From positions 62,001 to 126,000 of the forward strand of contig JAEPQK010000004.1 of the NCBI GenBank assembly GCA_017640615.1: 64,000 nucleotides of DNA, read 5' to 3'. Shown here piece after piece: positions 7,722 through 16,378 of the stretch (the stretch's first letter is position 1; each line of letters opens with the position of its first letter). The notes beneath the pieces were generated by a model that saw only the letters and a list, made by a program, of their open reading frames with translations, did no database searches and was not told the DNA's origin. The position numbers and the translations under genes are program-made. The DNA is from Rhizobiaceae bacterium. GTDB taxonomy: Bacteria; Pseudomonadota; Alphaproteobacteria; Rhizobiales; Rhizobiaceae.

Positions 7722-8717
7722 ATGGGGAACATGACAATGGCAGCAGACGCCGCACGAAAATCCGCGCCCGAAGGCAGCCTTGCCGAACAAGCGCGCTCCT
7801 TTGCAAGCATGGCAGGGTTGTTAGGCGACCTTCGCGAGAAGGTTCGATTGCTCGAAGCCGTGATGGAGAACTTTCCGGGCGGAATATCGCTCTTCGACGA
7901 TAATTTGCAGATGGTTCTTTGCAACCGCCAGCAGAAGGAATTGCTGGAATATCCCGACGAGCTGATGGCCGAAGGCTATCCGTCGATGGAAGACCTTTTC
8001 CGCTTCAACGCCGAGCGCGGCGAATACGGTCCAGGCGACATTGAATTGCACGTCAAGCGCCGCCTGGAGCTGGCGCGCAAGATGGAGCCGCATTGCTACG
8101 ACCGTACGCGGCCCAATGGCACGATCCTCGAAGTCCGCGGCATGCCGCTCGAGGGCGGCGGCTTTGTAACTACTTATCTCGATGTCACCGAACAACGGCG
8201 CAATCAGCAGCTCGTAGCGCATATGGCGCATCACGACCCGCTGACCGATTTGCCCAACCGAATGCTCTTCAACGACCGGTTGCAGACAGCGGTCGCACAG
8301 GTAAAGCGGCAGGGCATGATGGCGGTGCACTATCTCGATCTGGACAAGTTCAAGCCCGTAAATGACAGCTACGGGCATCAGGCCGGCGATGAGCTGCTCA
8401 TTGCCGTTTCGGGGCGCATCAAGAAGGCTGTCCGCGAGAACGATACGGTCGCCCGGCTGGGCGGCGATGAATTCGCGATTGTTCAGACCGGTATCAACAA
8501 GCGCTCTGATGCGTCCGTGCTGGCCAACCGGCTGCTAGCGCTGTTCGACAAACCTTTCCAGCTAAACGGTGCGTCGGTCACTGTTGGCATCAGCATCGGC
8601 ATAGCGCTCGGCCCGGAAGACGGCCAGACCTCCGACGCGCTTCTCATGAACGCCGATAACGCGCTTTATCGCAGCAAGAGCGACGGGCGGAACCGCTTCA
8701 CCTTCTTCGAAGGCTGA
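7722..8717 (+). CDS. PAS-GGDEF diguanylate cyclase
   Basis: A 331-residue cytosolic protein that should make cyclic di-GMP from two GTP. A short N-terminal helix is followed by a PAS domain (about 40-160, ending TYLDVTEQRR) and a GGDEF domain (about 165-330). The active motif GGDEF is intact at about 247-251, and the inhibitory I-site R-E-N-D lies exactly five residues before it, so product inhibition is expected. There is no EAL domain and no membrane segment. Starts at 7731 or 7737 are alternatives. The PAS ligand is unknown. Confidence 0.92.
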   Translation: MGNMTMAADAARKSAPEGSLAEQARSFASMAGLLGDLREKVRLLEAVMENFPGGISLFDDNLQMVLCNRQQKELLEYPDELMAEGYPSMEDLFRFNAERGEYGPGDIELHVKRRLELARKMEPHCYDRTRPNGTILEVRGMPLEGGGFVTTYLDVTEQRRNQQLVAHMAHHDPLTDLPNRMLFNDRLQTAVAQVKRQGMMAVHYLDLDKFKPVNDSYGHQAGDELLIAVSGRIKKAVRENDTVARLGGDEFAIVQTGINKRSDASVLANRLLALFDKPFQLNGASVTVGISIGIALGPEDGQTSDALLMNADNALYRSKSDGRNRFTFFEG

Positions 8718-8885
8718 GCCCAGAAAAACACTGCATCGCGCGTCCCATCTCGCGGCGGGACTGACCTATCGTCGCATGCACCGCATTGCGGTGGCGGTGC
8801 TCTCCAGCTGTGAGTAACGTGCCCGCCCGAGATCGGGACGCTGGCTGAGGCGCGCAAAGCGACCTAACTGGCCAATTGAGGGGCG

Positions 8886-10204
8886 GTGATGACCGGGCTT
8901 CGAAGCGACGACACCGCTACGGCCAACGCAACGTCGAATGTGTTGAGCTTTCCCGCCTATCACGCGCGCTCTTTTGCGATCGGCGAAGTTCACTCGAGGC
9001 CACATCCACTCCTTTCGGCGCCGCGGCTTCTGGTGCAGCTTGCTTTCGTCACAGAGGGCGGCGCAACGGTCGATCACGCGGTGCTGGCGGAGCTCTGCCG
9101 CAGGCAGGGCGTGCCGGCGCCCGACCGCGATGCGCGGCATTACATCATGCGCTGGGGCAGGGGCACGCTCTACTGGGAGCGCCACAGCGAGTTCTCGACC
9201 TATATGTGGGAAGCGCCGCTTTCCGAAGGCGGCAAGTGGAAGCAGAGTTCGCCGTTCGGCGAGGGCTTCAATCCACCCGGACCGGTCATGTCTGGTGTGC
9301 GGCTCGAAATACACAAGGCCGGCGGAGACAAGCAGCTGACTGCCTTCGACCTTGACCCCGAGAGCATGTGTCACTCGCTCATTGAGGACGGTAAGGCCGA
9401 GATTCTGACCGACTTCAGGCAGGATGGAGATGGCCTGACGCGGCTGTTCGTCGTGGATCATGGATTGACCGAAGCGCGAACCGGCGCGCTGGCACAGCGG
9501 CTCATCGAGATCGAGACCTATCGTGTGTTCTGCATGCTCGGCCTGCCGCTGGCGCAGTCGCTCTCCGGTCAGTTGCGGCGCATGGAAGACAGCCTTGCCG
9601 AGCTGACTAATGCGATCCGCAACAAGGGACGCCATGAAAGCGAGGAGCTGCTCGGTCATCTGACCGAGCTTGCGGCGGAGCTTGAAGCGCAGGCGGCGTC
9701 CAGTCTGTTCCGTTTCGGGCGAGTCGCGCCTATTACGAGATCGTCACCGAGCGGCTCGAGGCGCTGAAGGAAACGCCGCATGAGGGCGGCGAGAGCTGGG
9801 CGAAGTTTCTCACCCGTCGCGTTGCACCAGCCATGCGCACATGCCGCTCGGTCGAAGACCGGCAGGCGAACCTTTCACGCCGGCTGACGCGCGCCACGCA
9901 GCTCTTGCGCACCTGGGTGGACGTGGAAGTCGAAAAGCAGAACCGCGATCTGCTGGCGTCGATGAACAACCGCGCCAGGCAGCAGTTGAGACTGCAGCAG
10001 ACAGTCGAGGGTCTCTCGGTCGCCGCCATCTCCTACTACGTGGTCGGCCTCATCTCATATATGGTGGGCGGTCTGCCCATCCTGCCGCAATGGCTGCAGC
10101 CGAAAACGGCGATCAGCGTCAGTGTGCCCCTGGTAATTCTTGCATTGTGGCTGGTCATGTGGCGCATCAGGCGCAGCCATCGCAAGGAAGCGGATTCGCA
10201 ATAG
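8886..10204 (+). pseudogene. DUF3422 family membrane protein, frameshifted
   Basis: Residues 1-280 (from 8886) and the C-terminal 150 or so codons (to 10204) belong to one DUF3422 protein but lie in different frames. The shift falls near 9718-9722: a run of three G replaces the four G needed to continue GASRAYYEIVTERLEAL. With one G restored the protein would be about 439 residues, the normal family size, with a coiled region and two C-terminal membrane helices (AISYYVVGLISYMVGG and a second at about 415). As written, translation stops at 9767. It is either a real single-base deletion or a homopolymer sequencing error. Confidence 0.85.
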
Positions 10205-10212
10205 CGCAAACG

Positions 10213-10240
10213 AAAAAGCCGCCCTCATCAGGCGGCTTTG
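10213..10240. terminator. Bidirectional terminator between DUF3422 gene and hemA
   Basis: AAAGCCGCC (10215-10223) and GGCGGCTTT (10231-10239) form a 9-bp stem with a 7-nt loop. A-rich and T-rich flanks on both sides fit the convergent genes that end at 10204 and 10265. Confidence 0.85.
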
Positions 10241-10264
10241 TCTGTTCAGACGGGATCGCGGTTG

Positions 10265-11479
10265 CTACGCGACTGCCCGCGCCAGTGCGCATTGCGACCA
10301 GAGCTCAGACAGAGCGGTGACGAGCTTGTTGATGTCCGCGTCGCTGTGCAGTGGCGTCGGCGTGATTCTCAATCGCTCGGTCTTACGTGGCACGGTCGGG
10401 TAGTTGATCGGCTGCACATAGATGCCGTGATCCTTGAGCAGGATGTCGGAAATCCATTTACACTTGGCGGCGTCGCCCACCATCACCGGCACGATGTGGC
10501 TGGGGTTCGGCATGTAAGGAATGCCTGCTGCGTCTAGCTTTGCGCGTACTGCAGCCACACGCTCCTTGTGGCGCATGCGTTCCATGTCCGAAGCCTTGAG
10601 GTGCTGGATCGAAGTCAGCGCCCCGGCCGCAACCGCCGGCGGCAGCGCGGTGGTGAAGATGAAACCGCTCGCATAAGAGCGAATGAAATCGACCAGCTTC
10701 GCCGAACCGGTGATGTAGCCGCCGATCACCCCGAACGCTTTGCCCAGCGTCCCTTCGATGATGGTGACACGGTCCATCAGGCCGTCGCGCTCGGCAATGC
10801 CGCCGCCGCGCGGGCCATAGATGCCGACCGCATGAACCTCATCCAGATAGGTCATGGCGCCATGCTTTTCGGCCACGTCTAGAATGGCCTCGATCGGCGC
10901 AATGTCGCCATCCATGGAATAGACGCTCTCGAAAGCCACAATCTTCGGCACGTCCGGCCCATACTCGGAAAGCTGACGGTCGAGATCGGCCACGTCATTG
11001 TGCCGGAAGATACGGCGCTCGGCCTTGGAATGACGAATGCCCTCGATCATCGACGCGTGGTTGCCGGCATCGGAGAAGATCACGCAGCCGGGAATGTTGG
11101 CGCCGAGCGTCGACAGCGTTGCCCAGTTGGACACGTAGCCGGAGGTGAAGATCAGCGCTGCTTCCTTGCCGTGCAGATCGGCAAGCTCGCGCTCCAGAAG
11201 CACGTGATAGTGGTTGGTGCCGGAGATGTTGCGCGTGCCGCCGGCACCTGCGCCGCATTTGTCCAGCGCCTCGTGCATGGCCGCAATCACCTGCGGGTTC
11301 TGCCCCATGCCGAGGTAATCGTTCGAGCACCAGACGGTCACCTGATCGGTGTCGGAACCCGCATAGCGCGTGGCGCGCGGGAACGACCCGGCACAACGTT
11401 CAAGCTCTGCGAAGATGCGGTAGCGCCCTTCGGAATGAAGGTCATCAAGCTTCGTGGCGAAAAAGGCTTCGAAGTTCAT
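10265..11479 (-). CDS. hemA: 5-aminolevulinate synthase
   Basis: A 404-residue PLP enzyme that condenses glycine with succinyl-CoA to 5-aminolevulinate, the first step of tetrapyrrole synthesis by the C4 route typical of alphaproteobacteria. Seen: the N-terminal [27 protein letters not shown], the glycine-rich [15 protein letters not shown], the Asp of LDEVHAVG, and the PLP lysine in EGTLGKAFG at about residue 247. Length and motifs are complete. An FNR/FixK-type palindrome 165 bp upstream suggests oxygen-responsive control. Confidence 0.97.
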   Translation of the reverse strand: MNFEAFFATKLDDLHSEGRYRIFAELERCAGSFPRATRYAGSDTDQVTVWCSNDYLGMGQNPQVIAAMHEALDKCGAGAGGTRNISGTNHYHVLLERELADLHGKEAALIFTSGYVSNWATLSTLGANIPGCVIFSDAGNHASMIEGIRHSKAERRIFRHNDVADLDRQLSEYGPDVPKIVAFESVYSMDGDIAPIEAILDVAEKHGAMTYLDEVHAVGIYGPRGGGIAERDGLMDRVTIIEGTLGKAFGVIGGYITGSAKLVDFIRSYASGFIFTTALPPAVAAGALTSIQHLKASDMERMRHKERVAAVRAKLDAAGIPYMPNPSHIVPVMVGDAAKCKWISDILLKDHGIYVQPINYPTVPRKTERLRITPTPLHSDADINKLVTALSELWSQCALARAVA

Positions 11480-11643
11480 AATGCTCTCATCAGCGCCGGG
11501 TTGGCGTCACGTGACCTTTCATATCGGCAAAACAGATCAGCCGCGCAAGGCGAAAGACCTGTCCAAGGTGCGTCCGATTGCCCCCCGGGAAGCAATACTC
11601 CGACCTCAGGCTGCAAACCTAAGCCCGTTTTTCGCCGCCCGAC

Positions 11644-11657
11644 TTGACCTTTGTCAA
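11644..11657. promoter_or_regulatory. FNR/FixK-type box upstream of hemA
   Basis: TTGACctttGTCAA is a perfect 5-4-5 palindrome matching the TTGAC/T-N4-A/GTCAA pattern bound by Fnr/FixK/FnrL regulators. It lies about 165 bp upstream of the hemA start in the 244-bp gap between hemA and the MetE-like gene. hemA is a known FnrL/FixK target in other alphaproteobacteria, which supports the reading; the distance from the true promoter is unknown. Confidence 0.65.
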
Positions 11658-11723
11658 ATCACTGAAAAGCGAACGGCTTTGCTGCCGTCCTTGCAAGGCG
11701 CCTGTGGATTGTGGCGGTTGCCC

Positions 11724-12857
11724 TTATGCGGCAACACCGCCCCAGATCGCCTCCGCCGTTTTCACGACCAGATCGAGTTTGCGCTTCTCGTCGTCGATGG
11801 TGACCTTGTTGCCCTCTTCGGTGGAAGCAAAACCGCATTGCGGCGCAATGCCAAGCTGGCCGATATCGGCATGTTTCGACGCTTCGTCGAACTTGCGCTT
11901 CAGATCGTCCAGCTTCTCAATTTCGCCGGTCTTGGTGGTGATGAAGCCCGGCATGACGCGCTTCTTGCCTTTCGGCAGCAGGCGCAGCGGCTCCAGCCCG
12001 CCGGCGCGTTCGCTGTCATATTCCATGAAATAGATATCGACGCCGGTCTGGTTGAAGATCGCATCCGCGGCTGGATCGTAGGCGCCTTCGGCGGCGTAGG
12101 TGGAGACAAAATTGCCCCGACACATATGCATGCCAATCACCATGTCGTCCGGCCGGTAGCGGATCGCCTCATGCATCATCCAGGCATAGCGGTCGATCAG
12201 CCAGTCGGGATCCTGTCCGTCGGCTTTCTTGGCGGCACGGTGCTTGGGGTCGCACAGATAGGCGAAGAAGATATCGTCCATCTGCAGATAGCGGCAGCCG
12301 GCATTGTAAAACGCCTTCACCGCCTTGGCGTAGGTCTTCGCCAGATCGGCGAACAGAATCTCGGCATCGTCGCGATATTCCTTAACGTGGATGTCTTCGA
12401 TCGCGGTGCGGAAATGGCTGCAACTCGGTCCGGGGATCGAGATTTTCGGGGTCACATTGGTGGCGCTGGCCAGAAACTTATAGTGCTCCAGCATCGGATG
12501 ATCATCTGGAAAGTCGAGCCGGTCGGTGATCGTTGGGAAGATCGGCCGCAGCTTGACGCCATGGAACTGCACGCCCTCGTCGCGTTCCTCAAGGTCCAAT
12601 CCGGTGAGCCCGCCCATGAAATCATAGTGCCAGAAGGACCGGCGCATTTCGCCGTCGGTCACGACCGGCAGCCCCGCATCCTGCTGCAGCTTCACGACGT
12701 CGCGGATGGCGGCGTCTTCGACCTCGCGCAGCTCTTCTTCGCCGATCGATTTGTCTTCGTAGAATTTCTTGCGCGCGGCTTTGACCGTGTCGGGCCTCAG
12801 CAGGCTGCCGACATGGTCGGCGCGAAATGGCGGTGTGGCGGCGGCGGAAGCGTTCAC
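11724..12857 (-). CDS. MetE C-terminal-like zinc thiol alkyltransferase family protein
   Basis: A 377-residue protein equal to the C-terminal barrel of cobalamin-independent methionine synthase (UROD/MetE-like fold). The zinc ligands are visible: H-x-C in HMCRGN at about residue 242 and a second Cys in PQCGFAS at about 340. The N-terminal RADHVGSLLRP is typical. It lacks the folate-binding N-terminal half of true MetE, so it may transfer alkyl groups between other thiols. It is divergent from a GntR regulator and has a 377-residue paralogue at 58586. The substrate is unknown. Confidence 0.85.
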   Translation of the reverse strand: MNASAAATPPFRADHVGSLLRPDTVKAARKKFYEDKSIGEEELREVEDAAIRDVVKLQQDAGLPVVTDGEMRRSFWHYDFMGGLTGLDLEERDEGVQFHGVKLRPIFPTITDRLDFPDDHPMLEHYKFLASATNVTPKISIPGPSCSHFRTAIEDIHVKEYRDDAEILFADLAKTYAKAVKAFYNAGCRYLQMDDIFFAYLCDPKHRAAKKADGQDPDWLIDRYAWMMHEAIRYRPDDMVIGMHMCRGNFVSTYAAEGAYDPAADAIFNQTGVDIYFMEYDSERAGGLEPLRLLPKGKKRVMPGFITTKTGEIEKLDDLKRKFDEASKHADIGQLGIAPQCGFASTEEGNKVTIDDEKRKLDLVVKTAEAIWGGVAA

Positions 12858-12927
12858 CGGTTTCTCCCCGTATGCGGTTTGCTGCGTACGGCCGGTGACA
12901 GGGCCGCACGCTCACTTGACAAGAAAA

Positions 12928-12935
12928 TGTATACA
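12928..12935. promoter_or_regulatory. Candidate GntR operator
   Basis: The perfect palindrome TGTATACA lies in the 137-bp divergent gap between the MetE-like gene and the GntR gene, 7 bp after a TTGACA that could be a -35 box. FadR-subfamily GntR proteins often bind short T-G-T...A-C-A palindromes. The link to this regulator is inference. Confidence 0.45.
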
Positions 12936-12994
12936 ATCTGTAGTGCAAATGTCCATGCGCCGATCGTTGATGTCTGGCGCTGACGGGAGGCTGA

Positions 12995-13738
12995 ATGGCA
13001 TCGAAGGCAAGAGCTCAACGCAGCACGTCGCAATCGCTCAAGGCGGTGCTCGGCCTGCGCGACCTGGTCTATTCCGGGGAAGTGGCGGCAGGCGAGCGCC
13101 TGTCGGAGATCAGTGTCGGCGAGCGGCTTGGCCTGTCCAGAACCCCTGTACGCGCTGCGCTTGCGCGGCTTGAGCAGGAAGGTTTGCTGGAAGCCATTCC
13201 CTCTGGAGGGTACTCGGTTCGCACTTTCACTGCAGCCGACGTCCACGACGCGATCGAGTTGCGAGGTGTGCTGGAAGGAACAGCGGCACGCCTCGCAGCC
13301 GAGCGCGGCGTGGCGGCTGCGGAGCTAGCAGCCTTGAAGGCGATTGTTGCGCAGTTGGATACAATTGTCGGCGCGCTTCCGCTCGAGGTAGACTTCTCGG
13401 CCTATGTCGCGGCCAACGCCGAATTCCACGACATGCTCGCTGTGCTGTCGGGGTCGAACGTCATCCGTCGAGAGATCGAGCGCGTGCTGCATCTTCCGTT
13501 CGCGGGACCAAGCGCCTTCCTGGATGCTCAGACCGAGTCGCCGGAGTTCAGGGCATCGCTGGTCAGCGGTCAGGCGCAGCATCGCGCCATCGCCAGCGCG
13601 ATTGAGATGCGCGAAGGCGTCAGGGCCGAATCGGTGGCACGGGAACATGCGCGCCTCGCCCGGCTCAATCTCGACGTGGTGATGAAGGACACCGCCCTCC
13701 TCGAACGCGTGCCCGGTCTGCGGCTTGTTTCGGGTTAG
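12995..13738 (+). CDS. GntR family regulator, FadR (FCD) subfamily
   Basis: A 247-residue regulator. The N-terminal winged helix (about 15-85) contains ISVGERLGLSRTPVRAALARL, the GntR recognition helix. An all-helical FCD ligand domain (about 90-235) follows, with metal-type positions in AEFHDML and the late QHRAIASAI. FCD domains bind small organic acids. It is divergent from the MetE-like gene and upstream of a hypothetical gene and a TRAP binding protein, so it probably controls this small catabolic module. Confidence 0.92.
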   Translation: MASKARAQRSTSQSLKAVLGLRDLVYSGEVAAGERLSEISVGERLGLSRTPVRAALARLEQEGLLEAIPSGGYSVRTFTAADVHDAIELRGVLEGTAARLAAERGVAAAELAALKAIVAQLDTIVGALPLEVDFSAYVAANAEFHDMLAVLSGSNVIRREIERVLHLPFAGPSAFLDAQTESPEFRASLVSGQAQHRAIASAIEMREGVRAESVAREHARLARLNLDVVMKDTALLERVPGLRLVSG

Positions 13739-14170
13739 GTGCCGATGGCCTCAATCTCAAAACTGCGGCTGGCTTGCGTGACACGGGCGCAAACGGTTGC
13801 CGACGGCCGGCGTATGATCGATTTTGTTCTGGAAGGCGGCGCGCCTCACGCCAGTGGCGCATTGCGCGCTCAGTTCCTTGGAGGCGGCGCTGCGCGCATA
13901 GAGGCGTTCGATTGCATTCGTGCCCCGCGCAATCAGCTTCGTATCATGGTCGCGCCGGCGGCGAACGCCGCAGAGCGCTTTTTGTGGTCGCTGATCGAAG
14001 GCGCGGTCATCGAAGTGGCGCTGGCAGTCGAGGACAACACCGGTGATGGCCGGGAAAGAGGATACCAGCTGCCCTTTCCCATCCTGGCTGTTGACCAGGC
14101 CATACGTCTCGGCGAAGGCTTTGCGCCGCGGGCAAATCGCGCTGTTCAGGCAAACAGTTCTATCGTATAA
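13739..14170 (+). CDS. Hypothetical protein (143 aa)
   Basis: This starts at a GTG directly after the GntR stop; an ATG two codons later (13745) is an alternative. It has the composition of a real globular protein, with alternating hydrophobic segments (MIDFVLEGG, GAVIEVALAVED) and no signal peptide or membrane segment. I do not recognise a family. A frame on the opposite strand (13757-14173) is open but looks like a shadow. Its place between a GntR gene and a TRAP binding protein suggests a role in the same module. Confidence 0.5.
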   Translation: MPMASISKLRLACVTRAQTVADGRRMIDFVLEGGAPHASGALRAQFLGGGAARIEAFDCIRAPRNQLRIMVAPAANAAERFLWSLIEGAVIEVALAVEDNTGDGRERGYQLPFPILAVDQAIRLGEGFAPRANRAVQANSSIV

Positions 14171-14200
14171 CAATATGCGAAACTCTGGGAGGAACCTTCG

Positions 14201-15229
14201 ATGATCAAGATCAGATCAATGATAATTGCATCTGCCGCGCTGTGCGCCATGACGGCGTCCGCGCTGGCGCAGGAGGTGACGCTGCGCTTCCACCAGATGC
14301 TGCCACCGCAAGCGACGATCCCGGCCAAGGCGATCGTGCCGTGGGCCGAAAAGGTGGAAGCTGACTCGGGTGGACGCATCAAGGTCGAGAAGTTCGACGC
14401 GATGGCGCTTGGCGGCACACCGCCCCAGTTGATCGATCAGGTGACCGACGGCGTGGTTGACCTGATCTGGACCGTGATCGGCTATACGCCGGGCCGCTTC
14501 CCGACCACCGAGGCTTTCGAGCTTCCCTTCATCATGACTACGGGCGAGGCGACTTCGCGGGCATTCCACGAATATTGCGAAATGCACTGCCAGGACGAGT
14601 TTGCCGACGTGAAGGTGATCGCCTGGCATGCGCACGGGCCTGGCCTCATCCATTCCTCCAAGCCGGTCGCGAAGCTCGAGGACATGAATGGTCTCAAAGT
14701 GCGCGGCGGCTCGCGCCTCGTAAACCAGCTGCTTGAAAAGCTGGGTGCGGAGCCTGTCGGCATGCCGGTTCCGGCCGTGCCCGAGGCACTCTCCAAGGGC
14801 GTGATCGACGCAACGACGATCCCGTGGGAGGTGACGCCCGCGCTCAAGGTCGCCGAGCTGGTCGAGAACCACACCGGCTTCGCAGGCGACAACGGGCTCT
14901 ATACGCTCACCTTCGTCGTCGCGATGAACCAGGCATCTTACGACGCGCTGCCGGACGACCTCAAAAAGGTCATCGACGACAATTCCGGCATCGAGACCGC
15001 GGCTATGTTCGGCGCGGTGATGGATGGCGGCGACGAGGTTGGCCTCAAGATCGCAACCGACGCCGGCAACAACATCCTCACGCTCGACGAGGCGGAGACC
15101 CAGCGTTGGAAAGACGTAGCGTCTGAAATCACCGCCGGCTGGATCGCCGACATGGATGCCGCCGGCAAGGACGGCGCAGCGCTCTACGAAGAAGCCAAAG
15201 AGCTGATCGGCAAACATTCCGGCATGTAA
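14201..15229 (+). CDS. TRAP transporter solute-binding protein (DctP family), orphan
   Basis: A 342-residue periplasmic binding protein. The signal peptide (about 1-23, ending ASALA) is followed by the DctP fold: VTLRFHQMLPP at the mature start, the hinge segment MNGLKVRGGSRL with the arginine that usually salt-bridges the ligand carboxylate, and GVIDATTIPWE. GGAGGAA sits just before the start. No DctQ or DctM genes adjoin it, and a terminator follows. It may use the membrane subunits at 60.5-62.3 kb or others elsewhere. The ligand is probably an organic acid (family knowledge). Confidence 0.9.
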   Translation: MIKIRSMIIASAALCAMTASALAQEVTLRFHQMLPPQATIPAKAIVPWAEKVEADSGGRIKVEKFDAMALGGTPPQLIDQVTDGVVDLIWTVIGYTPGRFPTTEAFELPFIMTTGEATSRAFHEYCEMHCQDEFADVKVIAWHAHGPGLIHSSKPVAKLEDMNGLKVRGGSRLVNQLLEKLGAEPVGMPVPAVPEALSKGVIDATTIPWEVTPALKVAELVENHTGFAGDNGLYTLTFVVAMNQASYDALPDDLKKVIDDNSGIETAAMFGAVMDGGDEVGLKIATDAGNNILTLDEAETQRWKDVASEITAGWIADMDAAGKDGAALYEEAKELIGKHSGM

Positions 15230-15250
15230 GCGCTGGTGAATGAATGATCG

Positions 15251-15284
15251 AAAGCCGGTCGCGGGGCTCGCGGCCGGCTTTTCG
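15251..15284 (+). terminator. Terminator after the orphan dctP gene
   Basis: AAAGCCGG (15251-15258) pairs with CCGGCTTT (15274-15281), with further pairing inside the loop, and is followed by TTCG. It lies about 20 bp after the stop at 15229 and isolates the gene from the downstream kinase. Confidence 0.7.
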
Positions 15285-15336
15285 ATGCGCTGCCCGATCA
15301 GCTTTTCGCTGGACCCGTGCCGTGCTTAACGGCAGC

Positions 15337-15966
15337 ATGAGCGGCATGTCCGAGATCGCTCAACTGGCCGCCAAAATATTCCGCAAGGCGTCGGGTCGTG
15401 ACAGATTTCTCGTCGCTGTCGCGGGCGCGCCTGGGTCGGGCAAATCCACGCTCGCGGCGCAGCTTGTCGAACTGCTGGCCGAGGCACCGGCGGCGCTCGT
15501 GCCCATGGATGGCTTCCATTTCGACAATCAGGTGATCGAACGTCGCGGTCTGCTCAAACGCAAAGGCGCGCCGGAGACCTTCGATTTCGACGGGCTCAAA
15601 GCGATGCTGATGCGATTGCGCACCGGCGGTGCCGATGTTGCCGTTCCGGTGTTCGACCGCACAGCCGATCTGGCCCGGGCAAGTGCTGCGATCGTCGCTG
15701 CAAATGACCGCATCGTCATTGTGGAGGGCAACTATCTGCTGTTCGACGAAGCGCCGTGGAACACACTCACGGAGCTCTTCGATTGCACGATTTTTCTCGA
15801 CGTGCCGCGCGGCGTGCTCGCCCATCGCCTCGTGCAGCGCTGGCTGGATCACGGCCTGCCGGAAGCGGAGGCGCGGGAGCGGGCCTTCTCCAACGACATG
15901 GTCAATGTGGAACGCGTCGTCGCCTCACGGCGCCAGCCGGACGTTGAGGTCGAGTACAAAGAGTAA
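15337..15966 (+). CDS. Nucleoside/pantothenate kinase-like P-loop kinase
   Basis: A 209-residue soluble kinase of the uridine kinase/pantothenate kinase group. Walker A is AGAPGSGKST near residue 30, the base-binding MDGFHFDN near 60, and IVIVEGNYLLFDE holds the Walker B-like strand. Comparable proteins sit in rhizobial sugar-uptake loci (FrcK-type). The start at 15337 (or 15346) matches the family N-terminus; an upstream in-frame ATG at 15244 lies inside the terminator. The phosphoryl acceptor is not known. Confidence 0.8.
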   Translation: MSGMSEIAQLAAKIFRKASGRDRFLVAVAGAPGSGKSTLAAQLVELLAEAPAALVPMDGFHFDNQVIERRGLLKRKGAPETFDFDGLKAMLMRLRTGGADVAVPVFDRTADLARASAAIVAANDRIVIVEGNYLLFDEAPWNTLTELFDCTIFLDVPRGVLAHRLVQRWLDHGLPEAEARERAFSNDMVNVERVVASRRQPDVEVEYKE

Positions 15967-15985
15967 TCACAACGGAAAGCAGGCA

Positions 15986-16348
15986 ATGTTTGAAACCGTA
16001 CATCCGATTGTCGGATCGTTGGATCTCGCCCGATCCATCGATTTCTATACGAACAAGCTCGGGTTCGAGCTGGCGTTTCAGGATTCGGCAGACAATCCGA
16101 ACTATGTCGGCCTGCGTCGTGGGCAGGTGCTGCTCCACATGCAGTTTCAGTATGACTACGAAATGAGTCCGATCAGGCTACGTTTTCGGGTAGCGGATGC
16201 GGACGAGCTGCACAGCGAATATGTGAAGCGCGGCGTCGCGATCACCGAGGCTGGCATCCAGGACACGGCGTGGGGCTCACGCGAATTCGCCCTTTGGGAT
16301 CCCGACAAAAACGCGCTGACGTTCTTTCATTTCCTGCCGACGTCATGA
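15986..16348 (+). CDS. VOC (glyoxalase/bleomycin resistance) family protein
   Basis: A 120-residue vicinal-oxygen-chelate protein with two babb modules: SLDLARSIDFYTNKLGF in the first, then the second ending in FALWDPDKNALTFFHF. Family members are metal-dependent isomerases, dioxygenases or drug-binding proteins acting as dimers. GGAAAGCAGGCA precedes the ATG at 15986, 19 bp after the kinase stop. The reading frame stays open far upstream, but that part is antisense overlap with the kinase. The substrate cannot be told. Confidence 0.85.
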   Translation: MFETVHPIVGSLDLARSIDFYTNKLGFELAFQDSADNPNYVGLRRGQVLLHMQFQYDYEMSPIRLRFRVADADELHSEYVKRGVAITEAGIQDTAWGSREFALWDPDKNALTFFHFLPTS

Positions 16349-16378
16349 TTGCCGGCAATCGCGCTGTTGCTGGGCTCA

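Noticed and set aside
11454..12983. A 509-codon open frame on the plus strand
   Set aside because: It is antisense to the MetE-like gene and the start of hemA, has shadow-type composition, and shows no family motifs; the minus-strand genes explain the region fully.
11480..12994. A cobalamin or SAM riboswitch near the MetE-like gene
   Set aside because: The upstream gap of 137 bp shows no B12-box-like or SAM-type stem pattern; only the short GntR-like palindrome stands out.
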